A DNA stretch of 14,174 nucleotides, taken from Gemmatimonadota bacterium. Its GTDB lineage: Bacteria > Gemmatimonadota > Gemmatimonadetes > Longimicrobiales > Gaopeijiaceae. The notes under the pieces are model-generated. The model saw only the letters and a program-made list of their open reading frames with translations. It was not told the DNA's origin and did not search any database. The translations under genes and the position numbers were made by a program. This document shows, piece by piece, positions 1 through 5,489 of this stretch (position 1 is the stretch's first letter; every line of letters starts with the position of its first letter). The stretch spans positions 1-14,174 of the forward strand of contig JAUQOX010000049.1 in the NCBI GenBank assembly GCA_030550695.1, read 5' to 3'.

Positions 1-248
1 GCACCGAAGGCTTCCATGTGGTGTGGAATCTCCGCAACCGCCAGGACCCCTACTTCCAGAATCTTCCCATCATCATCCTTACCGCCATCCATCAACAGAC
101 CGACCTGCGGTTCTACCCCGACGCCGCCGACGGTACCTACGGAGCCGGAGAATACTTGCCCGTCCAGGGCTTTGTGGATAAGCCTGTGGAGCCGGATGCC
201 CTGCTGAAAGAGGTCCAGAGGGTGCTGTCTATCGGCGAAAAACGATGA
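1..248 (+). CDS. Response regulator receiver domain, C-terminal part (5' truncated)
   Basis: Open from the left edge (frame begins at base 3) to TGA at 246-248; the start and the phosphoacceptor Asp lie outside the window. What remains is the second half of a CheY-like receiver. The hydrophobic strand LPIIILTA carries the conserved switch Thr (codon 81-83), and FVDKPVEPDALL carries the conserved Lys (codon 180-182) followed by Pro and the last helix. Between them the chain is about 10-15 residues longer than in ordinary receivers (FYPDAADGTYGAGEYLPVQ). This resembles a receiver subgroup with an 'xxWLPVxxFxxKP' loop that I recall from anaerobe and deltaproteobacterial regulators. No output domain follows, so the protein is either a stand-alone receiver or has its output domain upstream. 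The stop overlaps the kinase start by 4 bases (ATGA), so the two are very probably translationally coupled and form a cognate pair. Confidence 0.85.
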   Translation, partial: TEGFHVVWNLRNRQDPYFQNLPIIILTAIHQQTDLRFYPDAADGTYGAGEYLPVQGFVDKPVEPDALLKEVQRVLSIGEKR

Positions 249-1834
249 ACTCGGCGCGGCGGCCGACCCCGCCTGGGGTGCCCGACCAGGCGGAAAGCCA
301 GGCCGAGGCCCCGTTGCCGGCAAGCCCGAGGGCTCTCCCGGCCACGGAGGTCCTCATCGGGCGCATCGGGTGGCTCGTGACCCTCAGGTGGGTCGCGGTG
401 GTGGGGTCGCTTGTGTTCATCGAGGGCGCCCGGCGTCTCCTTCCCATCCACGTTCATTTTTCCCGCCTCCTGGCCGTTCTGGCCGTCCTGGCCCTCTACA
501 ACCTGGGGGCGATGTTGTTGCTGCGCCGACTGCGCCGGAAAAGACAGGAAGATCCCTCCCCGGCGGGCATCCCTCCCCCCAACCGGCCGGTGGGGAAGCT
601 GGCCCGGTTCCTCCTTCCCCGCACCCCCCCGGGGGTGGAGTACTACGACCGGCAAGCCGCCGAGGCCGCCCTGCTGGCCGCGGCCCAGATCGCCCTTGAC
701 CTGGTCTTTCTGGCCCTTCTCCTGCACTTCGCCGGCGGCGTCGAGAACCCCTTGCGGGTCTTCTTCATCTTCCACGTCATTGTTGCGTCTATTCTACTTT
801 CGGCCCCGGCCACCTACTGTGTGGCCACCTGGGGATTCCTTCTCTTTGCCGCGGTGTCCTTAGGGGAGCTGGCGGGCCTCATCCCCCATTATTCCCTGCA
901 GGGACACTGGCGCCCCGACGGGTACCTGGATCCCCGCCTGGTGGGGACCCAGGTGTTCCTGTTGGGTGTGACCCTTTACGTAGGAGCTTACCTGGCCAGC
1001 TCCATCGCGGCCCGCCTGCGGCGGCGGGAAATCGACGTGGTCGTCCTGTCGCGCCACCTGGAAGCCAAGGCCCGCAGGCTGGAAGAGGCCTATGAGGAAC
1101 TTTCCCTGGCGGAAAAGGCCAAATCGGAATACATGCGCAAGGTGGCCCACGAGCTGCGGGGCCCTCTGGGCACCATCAAAACCGCCCTCAACGTGGCCTT
1201 GAACTCCGCCCGCGACGCCCTGCCGCCCAAGACCCGGGGCCTCATCGAAAGGGCGGAGCGCCGGGCCGGAGAGCTGGCGGAGATGACCAAGGAACTCCTG
1301 GCCTTGGCCCTGGCCCGGGGCGGCGAGGCCCTGGCCCACCCCGTCCCCATGGACCTCGGGGAGGTGGCCCGGGGGGTGCTCGACGAGCTGGCGGCCCGGG
1401 CGGCGGAAGCGGAGATCACCCTGACCGTGGACATCGCCCGGGGGCTTCCCCAGTTGCAGGGCAACCCGGCCGCCATGGCCGATCTCATGAGGAACCTCCT
1501 GGCCAACGCCGTGCGCTACACCCCCCCCGGGGGTTCCGTGACGTTCCGGCTCGCCGCCGAAGGAGGGGAGGTGGTCCTGGAGGTGGCCGACACCGGCATC
1601 GGCATCGAGCCCGAGGCCCTGGAGCGGATCTTCGAAGAGTTCTACCGGTCCGAGGCGGCCCGGGCCTTCGCCCCCGACGGGACCGGTCTGGGACTGGCCA
1701 TCGTGAAGGCCGTGGTGGACCGGCACCGGGGGACCATCGCGGTGGAGAGCGAGCCGGGCCGGGGCACCCGCTTCGTGGTGCGACTGCCTTCGTCGGCCGG
1801 CGCCCAGGGCGGCCCGGCAGGGTCTCCAGCCTAG
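245..1834 (+). CDS. Membrane sensor histidine kinase with RegB-like six-helix sensor region
   Basis: 529 residues. After a Pro/Ala-rich start there are about six membrane helices (approximately 43-60, 73-93, 139-162, 171-188, 190-212, 232-255), then a coiled-coil linker (257-296) and the catalytic core. The H-box is AHELRGPLGTI with phosphoacceptor His302. The HATPase_c domain has the N-box (Asn417 and Asn421), G1 box DTGIGIE at 449-455, F-box IFEEFYRSE and G2 box GTGLGLAIV from 479. All key residues for autophosphorylation are present. Between helices 3 and 4 sits GGVENPL (164-170). It matches the GGxxNP(F) motif of the RegB/PrrB redox sensors, where it contributes to quinone binding, but the redox Cys of RegB near the H-box has no counterpart (the only Cys is 192). 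The ATG lies inside the stop of the upstream receiver gene and has no clear Shine-Dalgarno, as expected for coupled translation. Redox sensing is inferred; kinase identity is secure. Confidence 0.93.
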   Translation: MNSARRPTPPGVPDQAESQAEAPLPASPRALPATEVLIGRIGWLVTLRWVAVVGSLVFIEGARRLLPIHVHFSRLLAVLAVLALYNLGAMLLLRRLRRKRQEDPSPAGIPPPNRPVGKLARFLLPRTPPGVEYYDRQAAEAALLAAAQIALDLVFLALLLHFAGGVENPLRVFFIFHVIVASILLSAPATYCVATWGFLLFAAVSLGELAGLIPHYSLQGHWRPDGYLDPRLVGTQVFLLGVTLYVGAYLASSIAARLRRREIDVVVLSRHLEAKARRLEEAYEELSLAEKAKSEYMRKVAHELRGPLGTIKTALNVALNSARDALPPKTRGLIERAERRAGELAEMTKELLALALARGGEALAHPVPMDLGEVARGVLDELAARAAEAEITLTVDIARGLPQLQGNPAAMADLMRNLLANAVRYTPPGGSVTFRLAAEGGEVVLEVADTGIGIEPEALERIFEEFYRSEAARAFAPDGTGLGLAIVKAVVDRHRGTIAVESEPGRGTRFVVRLPSSAGAQGGPAGSPA

Positions 1835-1853
1835 GTCGCAGACCCCAGGTCCT

Positions 1854-4025
1854 TCATCTGCCTAGCCATCTCCCCAGGAAATCCGCAGCAGCCTGATACG
1901 CCCGGAGCCAGTTCCGGTGGAGGAGGAAGGAGTGCACCTCGTCGGGGAACACCAGCTCCTCCACGGGAACACCCCGGAGGCGCAGGTGATAGGCCAGATC
2001 CACGGACTCGCTGAAGGGCACGTTCCGGTCGTCGTCGCCGTGGATGAGGAGCACGGGCGACCGCCACGTGTCCACGTAGGCCAAGGGCGAGGCCTCCAGC
2101 GCCCGCCGGGCAAACTCCGGCCACTGCCCCCGGTCGTAGTCGGGGCGGAAGCCGGCGATGACCACGTTCCAGTCGTGGACCCCGTGGAGGTCCACCCCGG
2201 CGGCGAAGAGGTCCGAGGCCTTGGCGAGTCCCATGGCCGTGAGGTAGCCGCCGTAGGATCCTCCCCACAGCCCAATGCGGGCCGGATCCACCTCGGGGCG
2301 GCTCCGCAGGTAGGCTCCGGCCCCCAAGACGTCCTGGAACTCGCTGGCCCCGGCGGCCCCGTAGTTCAGAGCCTCCCGGAACTCCATGCCGTAGCCGATC
2401 CCCGAACGGTAGTTCACCGACAGCACCACGAACCCCTGGGCCGCCAGGTACTGGTTCAGGGAATAGGCGTGGTGGTAGTAGATGCTGGGGTGGAAGCCCA
2501 GGAGCATCTGCCGCCGGGACCCCCCGTGGAAGTAGACCACGGCCGGTCGGCGTTCCCCGGGGCCGAGGCCCGGGGGCAGGAAGAGCTGGCAGGGGATTTC
2601 CAGCCCATCCGCCGCCCGAAAGCTTACCGGCACCGGCTCCACCAGACCGGTGCGGGGAAACTCCGCGGCCAGCCAGTCCTCCAACAGGGGACGCCGCCCT
2701 GCCCCCGGCAGGAGGATCTCCGCCCGGGCCGGGAGGGTGGCCTCGGAGGCCAGGAACGCCAAGGCCCTTTCGGCCAGGGGCAAGGGGGACCACTCGATCC
2801 CCCGCCCCGAGGTGAGGGGTTCGGGGGAGCCGCTCCCATCCACCGCCACCCGCCACAGATGCTTGCGGTGGGGATCGTCCTGGTTGGAGTCGAAGAAGGC
2901 GTGGCGCCGGTCGGCGGAGAGAAGGACGTTGCCCACCTCGAAGGGGCCGGGGGTGAGGTTCCGGGGCGCTCCCCCCTCGGCCGGCACCGCCCACAGGTTC
3001 AGCCAACCCGTCTTCTCGTAGGGGAAGAGGAGGAGGTCTCCGGCGGCCCAAAGCAGCGGACTCTCTCCTTCCCATGGCCAGAAGGCGCTCCCCTGCCCTT
3101 CCTCGGCCCGAAACACCTCCCGCCCCTGCCCGCTCTCGGGGTCGGCCACCACCAGGGCGAAGGGGACCGTCTGTCGCACCGGCACGAAGGGCCACTGGCC
3201 CGGGACCTGGGGGCGGCGGAGGAAAGCCAGCCGCCGGCCGTCGGGCGACCACACCGGGCTGGCGTCCAGCCACAGGCCCGGGCTCATCCAGCGCACCGTG
3301 CGGTCTCCCTCCCCCCACACCCCCACAAAGCTGTGGGTACCCCGGCCGGCCACGAAGGCCACCCGCCGCCCGTCGGGGGAAGGCACCAGGCTTCCCGCGC
3401 CCCCCCGGACCTCGAAAAGCTTATCCGCGGGCCCCTCGCCGTCCAGCCTTTTCCGGAAGACGGCGTTCCCTTCCCCGTACAGGTAATGCACGCCGTCGGG
3501 GTGCAGGGTGACGGGTCCCCCGTCGCGGAGCTTACGGGCCTCGCCGCCGGCTACGGGCACGATCCACACGGCCCTGGCCACCCCCGCCGCCACACTCTCC
3601 GGGTTGGGGATCTGCCCCTGGCGGTTGGGGGCCCCCCCCCGGACGAACACCAGGTGCCGTCCGTCCAGGGTGAAGCGCAGGGCCGAGATCTCCTGTCCGT
3701 CGTCTTGCGTGTAGGCGGTAAGGCGCCGACCCCGCCAGTCCGGGGCTTCGGCCACATAGACGTTCCTCACCCCCCGGGCGTTCTGGACCCAGGCCACCGC
3801 CCTTCCGTCGGGAGCCGCCGCCAGGCCGGACGGAAGGGAGGCGGAGAGGACCTGCTCCAGGGTGAACCCCGCCCCCGGCCTGGCCGAGGGGGGTGGCGGC
3901 GGCCCGAGGCTCCCAGGACCCCGGGACAGCTCCGAGAACGGAACGCCGGCTCCCGGCCGGAAAAAGACGGCCAAGAGGGCCAGGGCCAGAAGCCCCGGCC
4001 GCCACAGCTTTCCCATCCTCATCAT
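1854..4025 (-). CDS. Secreted S9-family peptidase (prolyl oligopeptidase / dipeptidyl-peptidase type)
   Basis: 723 residues. An N-terminal signal (charged MMRMGKLWR, then LLALALLAVFF, cleavage near residue 27) is followed by a Pro-rich spacer. Next comes a beta-propeller region of about residues 55-430 with WD40/PD40-like repeats (blocks such as 'SPDGRRVAFV' and 'WSPDGRRLAFL'). The C-terminal alpha/beta-hydrolase domain has a complete catalytic triad: Ser590 in GGSYGG, Asp666 in HGDDDRNVP and His698 in DEVHSF. Length and order fit S9 exopeptidases or oligopeptidases that cleave short, often proline-containing peptides after export; the exact specificity cannot be read from sequence. The start is set by a strong AAGGAGGTGA at 4029-4038, with the GGAGG core 6 bases before the ATG at 4025; a second ATG follows immediately. 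The gene lies 43 bases behind the ATPase on the same strand with no visible terminator, so co-transcription is possible. It ends 19 bases from the convergent kinase. Confidence 0.93.
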   Translation of the reverse strand: MMRMGKLWRPGLLALALLAVFFRPGAGVPFSELSRGPGSLGPPPPPSARPGAGFTLEQVLSASLPSGLAAAPDGRAVAWVQNARGVRNVYVAEAPDWRGRRLTAYTQDDGQEISALRFTLDGRHLVFVRGGAPNRQGQIPNPESVAAGVARAVWIVPVAGGEARKLRDGGPVTLHPDGVHYLYGEGNAVFRKRLDGEGPADKLFEVRGGAGSLVPSPDGRRVAFVAGRGTHSFVGVWGEGDRTVRWMSPGLWLDASPVWSPDGRRLAFLRRPQVPGQWPFVPVRQTVPFALVVADPESGQGREVFRAEEGQGSAFWPWEGESPLLWAAGDLLLFPYEKTGWLNLWAVPAEGGAPRNLTPGPFEVGNVLLSADRRHAFFDSNQDDPHRKHLWRVAVDGSGSPEPLTSGRGIEWSPLPLAERALAFLASEATLPARAEILLPGAGRRPLLEDWLAAEFPRTGLVEPVPVSFRAADGLEIPCQLFLPPGLGPGERRPAVVYFHGGSRRQMLLGFHPSIYYHHAYSLNQYLAAQGFVVLSVNYRSGIGYGMEFREALNYGAAGASEFQDVLGAGAYLRSRPEVDPARIGLWGGSYGGYLTAMGLAKASDLFAAGVDLHGVHDWNVVIAGFRPDYDRGQWPEFARRALEASPLAYVDTWRSPVLLIHGDDDRNVPFSESVDLAYHLRLRGVPVEELVFPDEVHSFLLHRNWLRAYQAAADFLGRWLGR

Positions 4026-4068
4026 GGCTCACCTCCTTCCTTCAAGCCTGCCACGCCGCCTTCCTTCC

Positions 4069-5364
4069 TCATTCCAAGACCTCCGCTCCCGCCACGAAGA
4101 ACTCTTCCAGGGTTAGGCCTCCCTGGCCCACCACGAGGACGCCGTGGGGTCCGAAGGCCCGTCGAAAGGCCTCCAGCCCCTCAAAGCCCTTGGGCCGGCC
4201 TCCGCTCCTTACCTCCAGGGCCGTGAGCCTGGAGCCGGTGTCCACCACATAGTCCACTTCCCGGCCCCGATCCCGCCAGTACATGAGCCGCCATCCCCTC
4301 GTCTCGGCCAAGTTGGCCAGGTGCGCCCCCACCGCGCTTTCCACCCACCGTCCCCACCGCTCCGGATCGGCCCGCACCTGCTGGAAGGAGAGACCCCTCC
4401 CGGCGCTGGCCAGGGCCATGTTCATCACCTGGAGTTTGGGGCTCGACCCCCTCCGACGCACCTCCGAGCCGGAGAACTTCTCCAGGCCCTTCACCATCCA
4501 CACCTGGCCCAACAGGTGCAGGTAATGCGCCAGCGTGACCGTGTTGCCGGCATCCTGAAGCTGGCCCAACATCTTCTGGTAGGAGAGGACCTCGCCCGAG
4601 TAGCGCCGGGCCAGCTCGAAGAGCTGCCGCAGCAGAGCCGGCTTCTCCACCCTGTGGTGCAGAAGGAGGTCTCGGGACAGGGTCGTTTCCACCAGGGAGT
4701 CCAGAACGTACCGCTCCCATCGAGCTTCGTCTTCCACCAGCCAAGCCGAGCCGGGGTAGCCGCCGAAGTAGAGGAAGGTGTCCAGTCCCCACCCGAACGC
4801 CTGTTGCATTTCCTGGAAGGACCAGTGTCCCACCCGGATCACTTCGAAGCGTCCGGCAAGGCTTTCGGCGAGCCCCTTCTGGACCAGGACGGGGGCCGAG
4901 CCCAGGACCACCACCCGGAGGGGAAGCCCTTGCCGGGTGTCCTCGTCCCAGAGCCCTTTGACCACGGCGGACCAGTCCTGGACCTTTTGGACCTCGTCCA
5001 GAATGAGCACGGCGCCGGAGCCGGCCGGCCCCCCAGGTCCCCAGGGCGGCAGCCCATCGCGGCTGGGGCGGGCCTGGCGTCCCGACGCCGCCCTTTGCCC
5101 GGCGGGGGGCGGTGGCCCTTCCCGAGCCAGCCGCCGCCCCATCTCCCATTGCTGCTCGAGCCACATCCGATTCTGCAGCCCCGGGAAATCCGCCGAAGCG
5201 TAATGAAAAGGGAGATCCAGCTCGGCGGCGACCTGCTGCACCAAAGTGGTCTTGCCGGCCTGCCGCGGTCCCCAAAGCACCTGGAGGAATCGCCTCGGCT
5301 CCAGAAGGCGTGCCCGGAGGAGGTGGAAGAGGGGGCGGCGAAAGGCCGGCAGAGGCTGGGTCAT
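4069..5364 (-). CDS. AAA_14 / DUF4143 family ATPase
   Basis: 431 residues. The N-terminal AAA module has Walker A GPRQAGKTTL (Lys38), Walker B VLILDE (Asp123-Glu124), the family-typical GSAPVLVQKG after strand 4, and AGRFEVIRV. The middle holds the YFGGYP and ETTLSRDLL motifs, then a winged-helix-like segment (about 255-298, SYQKMLGQL...TVTLAHYLHLLG). The C-terminal DUF4143 part looks like a PD-(D/E)xK nuclease fold: E369-V-D371 and E384-V-R386, with Arg where many relatives have Lys. Residues 83-117 are a Gly/Pro/Arg-rich insert between the two Walker motifs. The family is widespread and poorly characterised, often patchily distributed and probably laterally moved; its function is not established. 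ATG 5364 is the first usable start and has no convincing Shine-Dalgarno. The upstream twin palindromes suggest tight, possibly autogenous, control. The S9 peptidase gene follows after 43 bases. Confidence 0.9.
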   Translation of the reverse strand: MTQPLPAFRRPLFHLLRARLLEPRRFLQVLWGPRQAGKTTLVQQVAAELDLPFHYASADFPGLQNRMWLEQQWEMGRRLAREGPPPPAGQRAASGRQARPSRDGLPPWGPGGPAGSGAVLILDEVQKVQDWSAVVKGLWDEDTRQGLPLRVVVLGSAPVLVQKGLAESLAGRFEVIRVGHWSFQEMQQAFGWGLDTFLYFGGYPGSAWLVEDEARWERYVLDSLVETTLSRDLLLHHRVEKPALLRQLFELARRYSGEVLSYQKMLGQLQDAGNTVTLAHYLHLLGQVWMVKGLEKFSGSEVRRRGSSPKLQVMNMALASAGRGLSFQQVRADPERWGRWVESAVGAHLANLAETRGWRLMYWRDRGREVDYVVDTGSRLTALEVRSGGRPKGFEGLEAFRRAFGPHGVLVVGQGGLTLEEFFVAGAEVLE

Positions 5365-5412
5365 GGCGGGCCAGGGGGTCAGGTGGCGAAGGGTTGGCGG
5401 CAGTCGAAGTTC

Positions 5413-5430
5413 TACTCAGCGTGCTGAGTA
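5413..5430. promoter_or_regulatory. Palindrome 1, operator-like
   Basis: Perfect inverted repeat TACTCAGC-GT-GCTGAGTA: 8-base arms and a 2-base centre (5421-5422). It lies in the 5' region of the ATPase gene, 48 bases from its ATG, in a short AT-richer patch within GC-rich surroundings. It shares the half-site TACTCAG with palindrome 2 and would overlap the transcription start predicted from the candidate promoter at 5431-5459. Dyad symmetry and a near-zero loop favour a protein-binding site over an RNA hairpin. The binding protein is unknown. Confidence 0.65.
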
Positions 5431-5459
5431 AAATTACTCAGTCCACTGAGTAATTTGAA
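5431..5459 (-). promoter_or_regulatory. Candidate promoter of the ATPase gene
   Basis: On the minus strand a -35-like TTCAAA (5459-5454; 4 of 6 matches to TTGACA) is separated by exactly 17 bases from a -10-like TAATTT (5436-5431; 3 of 6 matches to TATAAT). Transcription would begin near 5423, inside palindrome 1, leaving a leader of about 60 bases before ATG 5364. The match is modest, but this is the AT-richest stretch upstream of the gene, and the spacer coincides with palindrome 2. The call is inferred from spacing and position. Confidence 0.4.
5434..5453. promoter_or_regulatory. Palindrome 2, operator-like
   Basis: Perfect inverted repeat TTACTCAGT-CC-ACTGAGTAA: 9-base arms around a 2-base centre (5443-5444). 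Its centre is 22 bp from that of palindrome 1, about two helical turns, so a dimer on each would sit on the same DNA face. It occupies the spacer between the candidate -35 and -10 of the ATPase gene, the classic place for a repressor. An alternative is a weak terminator for the transketolase gene: read on the minus strand, the stem is followed by four T. The tiny loop and the second copy argue against that. Confidence 0.65.
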
Positions 5460-5489
5460 GAACCTGATCGACCCGCGGGAGGTCGGAGC

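Noticed and set aside
1835..1853. Terminator between the convergent kinase and S9 peptidase genes
   Set aside because: The 19-base gap offers only a 4-bp stem (GGTC/GACC) and no T run.
1917..4226. Long plus-strand frame of 769 codons opposite the S9 peptidase
   Set aside because: It is antisense to a gene with a full catalytic triad and strong ribosome binding site. Its composition (Gly/Pro/His/Arg-rich) is typical of a GC-rich shadow frame and no motif is recognisable.
4144..5427. Plus-strand frame opposite the AAA/DUF4143 ATPase
   Set aside because: Antisense to a gene with clear Walker motifs; no domain or ribosome binding site.
5434..5453. Palindrome 2 as an intrinsic terminator of the transketolase gene
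   Set aside because: Loop of only two bases, an AT-rich stem, just four T, and a second similar palindrome nearby. A tandem operator explains these better.
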